From assembly GCA_013122435.1 (NCBI GenBank), contig WYDT01000007.1, forward strand, positions 124,001 to 188,000: a stretch of DNA of 64,000 nucleotides, written 5' to 3'. Source of the DNA: Chloroflexi bacterium AL-N1. GTDB lineage: Bacteria > Chloroflexota > Chloroflexia > Chloroflexales > Roseiflexaceae. Numbering within the stretch: the stretch's first letter is position 1; each line of letters starts with the position of its first letter. This document shows positions 9,957-18,416 of this stretch, piece after piece. Under the pieces are notes generated by a model. That model ran no database searches. It had not been told where the DNA came from and worked only from the letters and a program-made list of their open reading frames with translations. A program made the translations under genes and the position numbers.

Positions 9957-9978
9957 AAGATCATGCATGATCTTTTTT
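9957..9978 (+). terminator. Palindromic terminator after qor
   Basis: The 18-base perfect palindrome AAGATCATGCATGATCTT is followed by a T-run on the plus strand, 12 bases after the qor stop. The core (GATCATGCATGATC) recurs in the second repeat copy at 11431-11444. It can fold from either strand, as expected between convergent genes. Confidence 0.7.
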
Positions 9979-9987
9979 ATAACATAC

Positions 9988-10071
9988 CTACCTGTCCGAA
10001 TACGCTGTGAGCAATTGTGCTGCACGTACGCTGCGGCCAGTTGCTCGTAGCCGTTCCGCATCTCTGATGAT
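9988..10071 (-). pseudogene. C-terminal remnant of a second sulfatase gene
   Basis: Reading the minus strand gives ERLRATGRSVRAAQLL followed by TAYSDR and a TAG stop, matching the last 22 residues of the intact sulfatase (ERLRATGRTVRAEQLL...YSDR). Most differences are conservative, so this was once coding. Nothing recognisable of the sulfatase lies before it: similarity stops near 10072 and the exchanger gene's 3' end begins at 10139. Confidence 0.75.
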
Positions 10072-10138
10072 CTGCACTACGCAAAGAGGATGTCTTGTTC
10101 CGGCACAAGGATACTTTCGAGAAAGAGGCGGTTCTCTT

Positions 10139-11239
10139 CTATTTAGGTGACACCTCTTTCTTCAGGTGTCGCACATACCAGGCCCGCCCTCCAAGCACTG
10201 CAAGGAGCAATAGAATGAACGGTACTATTCCATAACCAACAATAGTGGTAAACAGCGGCAGCGCAGCGTTGTCACTAGCATAGAGAATGAGATAACTTGT
10301 ATAAAGGAGATAGGCCCCTACAAATAGTCCTCCCTCCCAGCGTGCAATTTGCATACCAGTAAAGAAAATAGGGAAACACATTAATGCAACGGCGATCATG
10401 ATAGGGATGTCTACCTGGAGTGCTATCGGTGCTACTTCAATTGGTGCAATCAATCCGGTAATACCTAAGATGGCCAGCATATTGAAGATATTACTACCAA
10501 TGACATTGCCAACAGCAATATCACGTTCCCCTCGTATGGTCGCAACGATTGAGGTGGCCACTTCTGGCATCGAGGTACCTGCTGCAACAATGGTGAGACC
10601 AATCATAAGCTCACTGACTCCCAGAACTTGTGCGATGCTTACTGCACTGTCAACCAACCAACGTGCACCTAACACAAGGAGTACCAACCCTACCACAACA
10701 TATATCACCTGAATAACCAGATATTTTGCACCTGTTTCAGTTTGCGTTCCAAATTCCTGATCATACTCTGCCCTCACCTCAGCGTTTTCTCTACGACTTT
10801 GCCGGATAGCAAAGACGATGTAGGCTATGATTCCTGTAAATAGCAGTAGTCCATCGAGTCGCCCAATGCGCCCATCGAGGGCCAGCAACCATAGCAAACC
10901 CGCTATACCGATCATCAATGGTACATCCAGTCGCACAAGCTGTTGATTGATAACCAGCGGCATTATCAAAGCACAGGCTCCCAGAATAACTAACACATTA
11001 AAAATATTACTGCCTACCACATTGCCCAGTGCAATATCAGCCTGACCAGCTAGCGCAGATTGTGTGCTGACCGCTAGTTCTGGTGAGCTGGTACCAAACG
11101 CGACAACGGTTAGCCCTACTATCAGTGGTGAAATTCCGACGATCTGTGCTAATCGTGAGGCGCCACGCACCAGCAGTTCTGCACCTACGATAAGTAATAC
11201 CAATCCGACTACGAAGAGTACCAATACCATCAGACTCAT
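10139..11239 (-). CDS. Na+/Ca2+ exchanger-like antiporter, CaCA family (YrbG type)
   Basis: Integral-membrane cation antiporter, 366 residues with about 10-11 membrane segments. Both alpha repeats that form the ion-binding site are present: VVAFGTSSPELAVS in the first half and VAAGTSMPEVATS in the second, with matching NVVGSNIFN and NVIGSNIFN motifs after each. The start ATG at 11239 follows GAAAGGG at good spacing and gives a family-like N-terminus; the in-frame GTG at 11263 is less likely. A charged linker near the middle probably forms a cytoplasmic loop. The gene is bracketed by the two 178-bp repeats, so it may have entered or been retained by a duplication event. Confidence 0.92.
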   Translation of the reverse strand: MSLMVLVLFVVGLVLLIVGAELLVRGASRLAQIVGISPLIVGLTVVAFGTSSPELAVSTQSALAGQADIALGNVVGSNIFNVLVILGACALIMPLVINQQLVRLDVPLMIGIAGLLWLLALDGRIGRLDGLLLFTGIIAYIVFAIRQSRRENAEVRAEYDQEFGTQTETGAKYLVIQVIYVVVGLVLLVLGARWLVDSAVSIAQVLGVSELMIGLTIVAAGTSMPEVATSIVATIRGERDIAVGNVIGSNIFNMLAILGITGLIAPIEVAPIALQVDIPIMIAVALMCFPIFFTGMQIARWEGGLFVGAYLLYTSYLILYASDNAALPLFTTIVGYGIVPFILLLLAVLGGRAWYVRHLKKEVSPK

Positions 11240-11365
11240 GTTGTTGCCCTTTCTTTTAGGCACAACGCTCCCACAATTTCACCTGGATAGGGGGAGTACG
11301 TAAATAGAGGTATCATGATACCATGAAACTATGCATTCACTAAATATGTTTGGGACATGTTGCTG

Positions 11366-11416
11366 CGGCTTTCGGAAGGGCGTGCAACTACCGGAAAGCT
11401 GTTACTTGCACCATAG
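11366..11416 (+). pseudogene. 3' stump of a duplicated quinone oxidoreductase gene
   Basis: The plus strand encodes EGRATTGKLLLAP and a TAG stop, identical at protein level to the end of the intact qor at 9944, while the sequence before it (from 11366 leftward) has no qor similarity. It is the reciprocal of the sulfatase remnant in copy A. Confidence 0.75.
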
Positions 11417-11544
11417 TTTGTTTTTGTAAAGATCATGCATGATCGTTTCTATTGCATACCTACCTGTCTGAATATTCTGCGAGCAATTGTTCAGCACGTA
11501 CGGTGCGGCCAGTTGCTCGTAGCCGCTCCACATAGCTCATGAGT
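11367..11544. repeat. 178-bp direct repeat, copy B
   Basis: This is the partner of 9895-10072. It carries a stump of the qor 3' end (plus strand), the palindrome GATCATGCATGATC and the real sulfatase 3' end (minus strand). Differences between the copies fall in both coding and noncoding parts, so the duplication is not recent. Confidence 0.9.
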
Positions 11545-12920
11545 CGCCCACGGGCATAGATGGAGCCGCCTTCCCGAATCGTGGTGACCAGTAGATCGGT
11601 GCCGGTTGGATTGGTTCGTAGCATGGTCAGTTCCCACGAGTCAAGGATGCGTCGTGCCTGCTGGGCCATATCCAATTGTTCAGTCATCAGGTCATGTTGT
11701 TCATGGGGGTCGTGGGCCAGATCGAACAGCAGTTCGGGAGGCAGCTCTTTGAAACATGGGTCGTAGGTGCGTAAGTAGAGATGGTCTCCTACCCGCACAC
11801 CCCGTTGACAGGTCCAGGCTCCCTGGCTCAGCACCAGATGTGGCCGCCCCTGTGTCGTGCTATTGTGCAAAGCTTCAGCGAAGGATTGCCCATCCCATGT
11901 CTCTGGTACCTGTTGTCCCATGAGTTCGAGCATAGTCGCGGCCCAGTCAAACTGGTAGTGGAGCGCATCGTCAACACGCGGCATATCGGTTATCCCTGGC
12001 CAGCGCACAATCAGTGGTACCCGACAGGTGATCGAGTCGGCAGTCTGGTGGTCGCCCCACACATTCAACTCACCCAGATTCTCGCCGTGATCAGCGCTGA
12101 TGATGATGACGGTATTATCAAATAGCTTTGCATCAGTCAATGCCTGCATAATCCGTCCAATGTACTCATCGGTATAACTGACGCCTACATCATATCCATC
12201 GATCCATTGACGCACTGCACTGAGCGAGTCGATCTGCACTGGCACGCGTGGATAGTGTTGAGCATCATTCTCCTGACCAAAGCCATGGGGTTCCTGTGCT
12301 GAGTGTGGGCCAGAACTGTTCCACTGTATTTGGCGCACCTCTTCAGTGATCCAGGTAGGTAATGGATCGTGGGTCAGTGGTGTGCCAAATACCTCTGGTA
12401 CGCGATAGGGCGTGTGTGGGTCCCAATAGTTGATATGGAGAAACCAATGGTCACGTTGTGCGTGACGCTTGAGCCAGTCGAGTGCGAGTGCGGTAACGGT
12501 GTGCGCCTGTTCCATTCCGCCCTGCCCTGGATTGATTATCTCAGAGAAGCCGGCATACCAATGCCATGCGCTGTGTCGCTCGGCAAAAGAACTGATCGTT
12601 GTGGTGGTCAGACCGGCCCTGCGGAGTGCCGCCATCCAGCCGTGTGTACCAAAACGATCCTGATGGCCGCGCTGTGGTCCCTCAACTGATGGTTGTGATG
12701 TTGTTCCACCATGACTGACCACCCCCGTTTGAAAGCCAAATCGGCCACTCCACAGCGCAGTGCGTGAGGGCAGACAGGGCGCATCCGAAACATAGCAATT
12801 GGTGAAGCGTACGCCTTGTTCAGCAATACGATCAATACTGGGGCTGGTATGACGAGGATAGCCATAACAGCCCAGATGATCGGGCCGGAGACTATCGATG
12901 TCGATATAGATGATACGCAT
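11460..12920 (-). CDS. Sulfatase (formylglycine-dependent, type I)
   Basis: Hydrolase of sulfate esters, 486 residues. The N-terminus has the metal-binding strand (YIDIDSLRPDHLG), and the activation motif CLPSR with Cys49 is the site converted to formylglycine. A second metal-binding site is seen in IISADHGENLGE, followed by the C-terminal subdomain. No signal peptide is present, suggesting cytoplasmic action on imported sulfated sugars or another small ester. The start is ATG 12920 with GAGAGG upstream. The formylglycine-generating enzyme is not in this window. Its last 28 codons lie in repeat copy B. It may cooperate with the lyase/importer locus, but it is not in the same operon. Confidence 0.92.
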   Translation of the reverse strand: MRIIYIDIDSLRPDHLGCYGYPRHTSPSIDRIAEQGVRFTNCYVSDAPCLPSRTALWSGRFGFQTGVVSHGGTTSQPSVEGPQRGHQDRFGTHGWMAALRRAGLTTTTISSFAERHSAWHWYAGFSEIINPGQGGMEQAHTVTALALDWLKRHAQRDHWFLHINYWDPHTPYRVPEVFGTPLTHDPLPTWITEEVRQIQWNSSGPHSAQEPHGFGQENDAQHYPRVPVQIDSLSAVRQWIDGYDVGVSYTDEYIGRIMQALTDAKLFDNTVIIISADHGENLGELNVWGDHQTADSITCRVPLIVRWPGITDMPRVDDALHYQFDWAATMLELMGQQVPETWDGQSFAEALHNSTTQGRPHLVLSQGAWTCQRGVRVGDHLYLRTYDPCFKELPPELLFDLAHDPHEQHDLMTEQLDMAQQARRILDSWELTMLRTNPTGTDLLVTTIREGGSIYARGRLMSYVERLRATGRTVRAEQLLAEYSDR

Positions 12921-13114
12921 GGGGTATTCCTCTCATACTTGTTGTACACATAGCGTACTGGGATCATTAGATACAACGCTGATGTTGTCAAGTGTGCTTC
13001 AGGGATGTAGGAGATGGTATGCGAAAACATGTGCTTGCATTTATAGAACTATTGTGCTAAAATATAGATGGATAACTCGCAATAATAAAACACATGATAG
13101 AAAGAGGGACGAGT

Positions 13115-13279
13115 ATGTACCAGAGAGAGATTATCTACGACAGAAACACCCGTGACTATGCGATGTATTTAGACGGTGAGTTGGTTGGGTTCGCCCGCAC
13201 CTACCACGAAGCAGAAATCACGCTTGATCAACTTATGTTTGAGTTGGTAAGTAGGCCATACTTTCGTGAAGCAGCGTAA
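13115..13279 (+). CDS. Small conserved-looking protein of unknown function, 54 residues
   Basis: The protein starts MYQREIIYDRNTRDYAMYLD and is acidic and aromatic. I do not recognise a named family, although short proteins of this style occur in Chloroflexota. Support for a real gene is an AGAGGG ribosome site at good spacing before ATG 13115, coherent codon use and a terminator hairpin 43 bases after the stop. A longer reading from 13094 lacks a ribosome site. It is monocistronic and divergent from the sulfatase. Confidence 0.65.
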   Translation: MYQREIIYDRNTRDYAMYLDGELVGFARTYHEAEITLDQLMFELVSRPYFREAA

Positions 13280-13322
13280 CGAGCCTTCAACGACATCAAA
13301 AACTAAGAGAAACATTGGATAA

Positions 13323-13356
13323 AAGCCACCTGGTCTGCTCAACCTGGGTGGCTTTC
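13323..13356 (+). terminator. Rho-independent terminator after the small protein gene
   Basis: Arms AAAGCCACC and GGTGGCTTT pair perfectly around a 16-base loop, with the T-rich end built into the second arm. The A-rich first arm would also support termination from the minus strand. Confidence 0.75.
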
Positions 13357-13391
13357 TGATAGTATATATGTGCTCTAAAGATCCTCTCTCA

Positions 13392-14000
13392 TCATTTACT
13401 CTGGGCTCCTAGCTGCGCTGTGAGATTCAACCATTGTTGCCGTTGTGATTCTGATGAATGTTTGATCGGGCCTAGCATATTGTTACAAACATGCTTAAAG
13501 CTACAAAACTCTAAAGTCGATATTTGCAGTTGTTTAAGCGCTGGTGCTCCTTGGAAATATTTGTAATACCAGGCTGGGCCATCCATCGTCATGATGATTC
13601 TCGCACTCTTGCCGCTCAGGAGTTGGTTGGGGAAGGAGGCGCCATCGAAGAGTTTTGTATTGAGTGTATTGTTCTTTTTGTAGCTGAATGCAAAACCAGG
13701 TAGCAGGATTCTGTCGAAAGCTCCTTTGAGTTTTGCCAGTAATGCACCCCACCAGATGGTCGTTGTAATCACAAAATGGTCGGCCTACTCTAGTGCCTGT
13801 TGGAAGTCCTGCAGGTCTGGTTCTAAAGGTTGTCCCTGGCTATATCCTTCGCTGAGATCGGGATCAAAAACCATGTCTGTTATGCGAAACAAACGCACCT
13901 CATGATTGAGCTGTGCAGACTCGGCATATGTATCAGCCAATGCAGTTGAGAAACTTTGTGTCTTGGGGGTACCGCTCAGTACCAGTATGCGTTTTGACAT
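13392..14000 (-). pseudogene. Flavodoxin-fold NAD(P)H oxidoreductase interrupted by an amber stop
   Basis: The gene reads MSKRILVLSGTPKTQSFSTA from ATG 14000 (AGGAGGG upstream), runs 71 codons to a TAG at 13785-13787, then continues in the same frame with ADHFVITTTIWWGALLAKLK to a stop at 13392. The combined 202 residues match the length and motifs of the Flavodoxin_2 family (MdaB/KefF/YwrO-type quinone reductases): the flavin-binding N-terminus, the ADH-I-V-WWG segment, and a C-terminal GPAWYYKYF region. A single base change (for example TGG to TAG) explains the break. It follows the MerR-type gene at 45 nt spacing, the usual arrangement for a redox regulator and its target. Confidence 0.8.
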
Positions 14001-14044
14001 ATAACACCCTCCTGTGATAAGAAAAATCAAGCGCGAAGAGTGTA

Positions 14045-14415
14045 TCATCTGCCCTTAAGGGGAGAGTCAGGCCAGGTTCCGAGTTCGCTTAGACAGTTAT
14101 CAATTTGTCTGATTTGGTCATTGAGTACATGAATCTGTTGTCTCAGGTGTGCCCGGTGTTCTGTCAGGAACTGTTCTACATTCTGTGCGTTGAGAGGATA
14201 CCAATTTTGGGGGAGCATTGATCGAAGTTGGGCCAACGTGATTCCAAGCCGTTTTACTTCCTTGATCATTAATAATAGTTCAATATCAGTCTCGGTGTAT
14301 ACACGATACCGCCCTAATCGTTGCGGAGTCGGGATCAATCCTTTCTCCTCATACAGACGAATAGCCTTGATGGACAAACCGGTTTTTTAGCGACTTCACC
14401 AATGTACATAGACAT
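14045..14415 (-). pseudogene. MerR-family regulator with a one-base frameshift
   Basis: The start MYIGEVAKK (ATG 14409 or 14415) matches the first helix of MerR proteins. The frame breaks at an A6 run (14386-14391); adding one A restores TGLSIKAIRLYEEKGLIPTP, the expected second helix and wing. The rest of the protein (RYRVYTETDIELLLMIKEVK, then a coiled coil) is intact to 14045. Total length, about 123 residues, is normal for a small MerR protein. It is either a recent pseudogene, a homopolymer sequencing error or, less likely, a slippage-decoded gene. It is paired with the broken oxidoreductase downstream. Confidence 0.8.
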
Positions 14416-14430
14416 ACCACAATTATCTAT

Positions 14431-14442
14431 ACTGTAGACAGT
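14431..14442. promoter_or_regulatory. Candidate MerR operator
   Basis: ACTGTAGACAGT has 5-base inverted arms and lies 16 bases before the MerR start. On the minus strand a TATAGATAAT-like -10 follows it, as expected for a MerR-controlled promoter in which the dyad sits between -35 and -10. It is a short dyad, so the call is tentative. Confidence 0.35.
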
Positions 14443-14546
14443 TTCTGCGTTCGTGCTGACTAATGCACGCAGCGGAAATATTATAGTCATTGTGGTTGTG
14501 TGTTGGCAACTACACTGGACATAAGATGAGCTTAGTGTAGTACTGT

Positions 14547-15001
14547 TTGCGTAGGTACAAATCGGGAATCGGTCCAACTCGTGATCAGCTCATGCAACAA
14601 CTCACCGTGTTAGAGAGCCTGTCTCTGGCAACACGGGCGCACATGGCTATGTTAGGAATTGGATCTTTAGAATCCGACACATTAGGCTTAATCTGGACCG
14701 GGTATTTAAATCAAAAAGATTGGCTTTGGTTACAAAACAAAGGGTGTTAGTCATATGTGCGCTCAGCACTACGATATTAATGGTCGATTATTAGATACCG
14801 ATTTAAACAAACGAGTTATCGGCATTGGTTTAGAAACATTGCGTAGCATTGAGACAGTCGTTGCCGTTGCTGGGGGCCAGGAAAAAGTCAAGGCGATTTT
14901 GGGAGCAATTCGCGGTAAATATATTGATATCCTTATCACAGATGGACCAAACTACTCAAAAGGTGCTGGAGCTTGATACAACAGTCAGAACAAGTGCTTG
15001 A
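14547..15001 (+). pseudogene. C-terminal fragment of a SorC/DeoR-type sugar-binding regulator, frameshifted
   Basis: Three reading frames in succession encode the effector domain of a SorC-family regulator: MLGIGSLESDTLGLIWTGYL, then YDINGRLLDTDLNKRVIGIG and VVAVAGGQEKVKAILGAIRG, then TTQKVLELDT. The first switch is at an AAAGGG run near 14741 and the second at CCAAAC near 14948; each is explained by one inserted base. The helix-turn-helix half of the protein is absent upstream. It is clearly non-functional and lies beside two other broken genes. Confidence 0.8.
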
Positions 15002-15179
15002 TCAATATAGGCAGGTAGGCACTTGTACCACCTTGAGTCGATGGAACAGTGAGAAATTGTGTAACAATTTGGACCGATGTTTCCATTTCGTATGTGTTGG
15101 TGGGGTATCTGTACATCCAACATAGAGGTGAATGTTTCGATTACATATATACACCAACACCGCATTATCGTAGCACCAT

Positions 15180-15210
15180 AGTGGCCACCCTCTCTTTCAG
15201 GGCAGCCACT
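15180..15210. terminator. Hairpin downstream of the GH8 gene, possible weak terminator
   Basis: AGTGGC and GCCACT, with an inner CCCT/AGGG pair, form an interrupted stem 27 bases after the GH8 stop on the minus strand. No T-run follows, so termination would be weak; transcript protection is an alternative. The remaining sequence between 15002 and 15237 holds nothing I can identify. Confidence 0.4.
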
Positions 15211-15237
15211 GTATATCAAAAATATCTATATGTATCG

Positions 15238-17022
15238 TTAGCGGTTTGAGTTGACATAAATATTGGCAGCGTTTATATCATTCTGCATAAATATAGTAGA
15301 GCCACTATTTGGTTCATACATGCGGAAGTTTCCACTCAGGTGCAGGAGTGACAGCATGTACAGACTACCATCATAGTAACGATATTGACCGGACGGAATG
15401 GGCAGATCCCAGACATCAGACACAAATTCCCACACACGCCCCGTATTCCCAGCCAAGCCAGCCACACCATTCATTGCGATATGCCCTGGTGAGTTTGTGT
15501 CACTTCCCACCGGCGTGCCGTCCAAATTCCAACGATTGATATACTCAGGGCGTTTGGTACCAAAAAATTCCTGGAGGTGATTCGACCATGTTACCTGGCG
15601 ATTGAGCGGACCTCCACTAGAGTCGCCCTTCCACCAGGCATAATCGACCGCTACGTTGCTGATGGTCCGCCACGAGTCGTAGGCGTAAATGGTGCCTGAA
15701 GCACAATTTGGGATGGGAGTGCCATTGAAATCTGTACAGTCAGGCATCAGGCCATTGGTACGATCACCAATGACAGATGTCCAGTATTTGCGGCTGGCTA
15801 TGGCTGCATCGGCCCAGAAGTCCTTGTTGGAAGCTTTGCCATCATGTCTTGCCCAGAATTCAAAGAAAGCAGGTGTGTGATAAGACGGATCAACATAGTT
15901 TGCCGACTGATTGTTGGGCGAAAAGATAATAAACTTGTTCGAGAGATTGAACAGGCTACGGAAGCTATTGGGTCGATTATCAACGAGCATGGCATCGAGA
16001 ATAATTTGTGCTTCCGACTGATAGTTGTAGATACCAGAGTCATTGCCCCAGCGACCAGCGGCAAACAAGAGCGCTGTTGCATAATACACTTCACCATCTG
16101 GCGCAGGGTTTCTATCTATTGGTTGAAATGTGTTTGGATCAATTTGCCACGCAAAGTAGCCATCACGCTGACCAGGGGTGCCACAGTCGAAGTTCGCGTT
16201 TGGACATTGCATATGTGTCTTGGCAAAATTCCACAATTTGTTGAAGCGTACCTGATCATTCATTTGCACAGCGATCATCATGCCATAGGACATACCCTCG
16301 GTACGAATATCGTTATTGAAAATATCCAGAATATAGGCCTTATCTGAACTGGCCTCATAGTACAACCGTGTGTCTGCTGCACCGTTTTCAGTGAATATTT
16401 GTGTATAGGCAGTATTTACCTTACTCTGAATAGCATTCTGGCTCTGTCCCCATTCTGCAAACAGATTCCGATAGTCCCCTGTGAATGCAGCTCCTGAAGA
16501 TGGTAGTGTTGGTGGGGGTGGGTTTTGTGGTGTTTGCGTTGTGCCTTCGTAATACAGAGAATACTGATTGATCCTGGTATCGCTGTTCCCAACGTCTGTT
16601 GAGAGACGAAATGCCACCTCTTTGCTTGCACCAGCACTCGTAACATCAAAGGAAACTGTCTTTATAGCGTTATTGGTTCCCTGCCAGGCAGCGGTTCCAA
16701 CTTTAACATCATCGACCAACACATCGACCTGTGCGATGTTTGTTGTTGTTGATGCACCAAGAATGTCTATTCTGTAGCGTCCTGGTACATTGGTGAATCC
16801 ATGATTTGTGTGATACACACCATCACCATTACAATAGAGTATCGAGTGATTTTCATTTATGCCGGTACAGGACCCTTCCATATACATCTGTCCAGAGATA
16901 AAAGGAGTGGTGTTGATGAGTGATTGTGCATGTGCGGTAGTGAGAGGGATTGCCAATAAAGCAGACAATAGGAGTACATGGATCGTTAACCTGAATCGTT
17001 TGAAACTGTACGCTGTAAACAT
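15238..17022 (-). CDS. Secreted GH8 glycoside hydrolase, probable xylanase, with N-terminal carbohydrate-binding domain
   Basis: Extracellular polysaccharide hydrolase of 594 residues. A signal peptide (about 1-32) precedes a beta-sandwich carbohydrate-binding-like domain (about 35-160), a Pro-rich linker (165-176) and the GH8 (alpha/alpha)6 barrel (180-590). DIRTEGMSYGMMIAVQM carries the general acid Glu242, and ANYVDPSYHTPAF carries Asp378 at the position of the general base in reducing-end xylose-releasing xylanases. These motifs match Rex-type GH8 enzymes better than GH8 cellulases, so xylan or xylo-oligosaccharides are the inferred substrate. AAGGAGG precedes ATG 17022. It lies just downstream of a LacI regulator with operator palindromes. 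Confidence 0.88.
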   Translation of the reverse strand: MFTAYSFKRFRLTIHVLLLSALLAIPLTTAHAQSLINTTPFISGQMYMEGSCTGINENHSILYCNGDGVYHTNHGFTNVPGRYRIDILGASTTTNIAQVDVLVDDVKVGTAAWQGTNNAIKTVSFDVTSAGASKEVAFRLSTDVGNSDTRINQYSLYYEGTTQTPQNPPPPTLPSSGAAFTGDYRNLFAEWGQSQNAIQSKVNTAYTQIFTENGAADTRLYYEASSDKAYILDIFNNDIRTEGMSYGMMIAVQMNDQVRFNKLWNFAKTHMQCPNANFDCGTPGQRDGYFAWQIDPNTFQPIDRNPAPDGEVYYATALLFAAGRWGNDSGIYNYQSEAQIILDAMLVDNRPNSFRSLFNLSNKFIIFSPNNQSANYVDPSYHTPAFFEFWARHDGKASNKDFWADAAIASRKYWTSVIGDRTNGLMPDCTDFNGTPIPNCASGTIYAYDSWRTISNVAVDYAWWKGDSSGGPLNRQVTWSNHLQEFFGTKRPEYINRWNLDGTPVGSDTNSPGHIAMNGVAGLAGNTGRVWEFVSDVWDLPIPSGQYRYYDGSLYMLSLLHLSGNFRMYEPNSGSTIFMQNDINAANIYVNSNR

Positions 17023-17062
17023 AAGACCTCCTTGAAAAAAACGTTAAGTGATACCGAATTAC

Positions 17063-17082
17063 ATCAGTGTGTACACATTGAT
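17063..17082. promoter_or_regulatory. 20-base near-perfect palindrome upstream of the GH8 gene
   Basis: ATCAGTGTGTACACATTGAT has one mismatched pair across its centre (GTAC). It lies 41 bases before the GH8 start. It differs from the TGTAAGCG-type operators before the LacI gene, so it may bind another regulator or act in the transcript. The palindrome is directly visible; the role is inferred. Confidence 0.4.
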
Positions 17083-17140
17083 TCTCCGTTGATTCATTGC
17101 GTCATTCTGTACGGTCACCTCATCGATCCAATGGTCTGGC

Positions 17141-18187
17141 CTATGTGTCTCCTACATTATTCACAGGCTGACACGAATCACGAACAACCAGTTGCGTTGT
17201 CAACGTCACACGCCTTGGTTGGCGTTCCGAAGCTTCGAGCTGTTCGAGTAATAGTTGGACACCAACTCGCCCCATCTGCTCCAGCGGTTGGCGTACCGTT
17301 GATAACTTGGGATGGGTCGTTGATGCCTGCGGAATATCGTCAAAACCAATGACAGAAATATCGTGTGGAATTTGCAATCCTCGTTCACGGATGGCGTCTA
17401 GTGCTCCAAGTGCCATCATATCGTTCGATGCAACAATAGCAGTAGGTCTTGGCTCAAGGTCGAGTAGCCGCAGTGATTGTTCAAAACCGGAAGCTTGCAC
17501 GAAATCACCGTCTACAATCAGGTCTTGCCGAACTGTCACATCATTATCGCGCAATGCGGCGAGGTGGCCATTCAAACGTTCTTTGGCACTGTTGAGTTCA
17601 AGCATCCCGGTGATAAAACCAATCTGACGATGTCCCAACTGGATTAGATAGGTTGTTGCGTCGTAGGCACCCTGCCAGTTTGTAGAGGCCACAGAAAAGC
17701 TGTTGCCGGAATGATCCACTTCATCAATTAAGACATATGCATAATTTAATGTCCCAAGTGCCTCAAGAAATGTAATAGATAGCAGGGGCACAACCAACAA
17801 GAGACCATCGACGAAGCCATTTGCGACATATTGGAGGTATGCGGATTCGGTTGTTCCTTTACGGTGTGTGGTATAGAGCATAAGTTCATAATCTGCGTAT
17901 GCCAGTTCTTGATCAATACCACGAATGATTTCACCGATATAGCCGTTGTCTAAACCTGGCACGAGCAACCCAATCATATTGGATTTGCCCCTTGCAAGAT
18001 TACGTGCTTGTACATTCGCCACATATCCGAGTTTTTCAGCAGCTTGTAGCACACGCTCACGCGTGGTTGTTTTCACGTTATGTTTGTTGTTGAACACACG
18101 CGAAACGGTTGCATCTGATACACCGGCTTCACGTGCCACGTCATAGATAGTAGCTGCAGTGGTATAGATGGCTTCATTATCTGACAT
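17141..18187 (-). CDS. LacI-family regulator of the GH8 xylanase
   Basis: 348 residues with an N-terminal LacI helix-turn-helix (TIYDVAREAGVSDATVSRVF) after a 12-residue leader, hinge helix (LGYVANVQARNLARG), then a sugar-binding core with the family signatures ASNDMMALGALDAIRERGL and VIGFDDIPQA. The gene is co-directional with the GH8 gene 118 nt downstream. Two palindromes of the TGTAAGCGCTTACA type lie before its start, which argues for autoregulation. The inducer is unknown; a xylan-derived oligosaccharide fits the context. Confidence 0.93.
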   Translation of the reverse strand: MSDNEAIYTTAATIYDVAREAGVSDATVSRVFNNKHNVKTTTRERVLQAAEKLGYVANVQARNLARGKSNMIGLLVPGLDNGYIGEIIRGIDQELAYADYELMLYTTHRKGTTESAYLQYVANGFVDGLLLVVPLLSITFLEALGTLNYAYVLIDEVDHSGNSFSVASTNWQGAYDATTYLIQLGHRQIGFITGMLELNSAKERLNGHLAALRDNDVTVRQDLIVDGDFVQASGFEQSLRLLDLEPRPTAIVASNDMMALGALDAIRERGLQIPHDISVIGFDDIPQASTTHPKLSTVRQPLEQMGRVGVQLLLEQLEASERQPRRVTLTTQLVVRDSCQPVNNVGDT

Positions 18188-18203
18188 AATGGTTCTTTTT
18201 AGA

Positions 18204-18221
18204 ATGTAAGCGCCTACATTT
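18204..18221. promoter_or_regulatory. LacI-type operator, proximal site
   Basis: AATGTAAGCGCCTACATT is a near-perfect palindrome centred on the GCGC core usual for LacI/CcpA-family operators, 17 bases upstream of the LacI gene start. Bound repressor here would block transcription of its own gene. Confidence 0.75.
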
Positions 18222-18279
18222 AGTGTGTAAAAAAAGGCAAAGCAATACCATAAATTAAAAAGTCAATCAAATATCAAAT

Positions 18280-18295
18280 ATGCAAGCGCTTACAT
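18280..18295. promoter_or_regulatory. LacI-type operator, distal site
   Basis: ATGCAAGCGCTTACAT shares the AAGCGCTTACA core with the proximal site and is centred about 75 bases from it, roughly seven helical turns, a spacing compatible with looping. It is also 121 bases from the MATE gene's 3' end, which is not expected to be its target. Confidence 0.7.
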
Positions 18296-18416
18296 AAATA
18301 TAAACAAAAAGTGAAGAATTGTCAAGTGAAATCTATAGTATTCGTTTTGTGCCATTCGTTCATAGGCCGTGTTTAGTGCACTCCCAGTCTGCTCAAGCGG
18401 AAATGTCTACTTGCGA

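Larger units (their letters stand above)
9895..10072. repeat. 178-bp direct repeat, copy A (qor end, terminator, sulfatase end)
   Basis: This segment aligns without gaps to 11367-11544 (offset 1472) at roughly 85 percent identity by eye. It contains the last codons of qor, a palindromic terminator, and on the minus strand a remnant of a sulfatase C-terminus. The exchanger gene lies between the two copies. See the matching copy B entry. Confidence 0.9.

Noticed and set aside
10078..10138. A short coding-looking stretch between the exchanger and the sulfatase remnant (minus strand, ENRLFLESILVPEQDILFA)
   Set aside because: It is only about 20 codons, has no start signal and no family could be assigned securely.
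9895..11544. Insertion sequence or composite transposon around the exchanger
   Set aside because: There is no transposase and no terminal inverted repeats. The flanking direct repeats contain gene ends rather than mobile-element ends.
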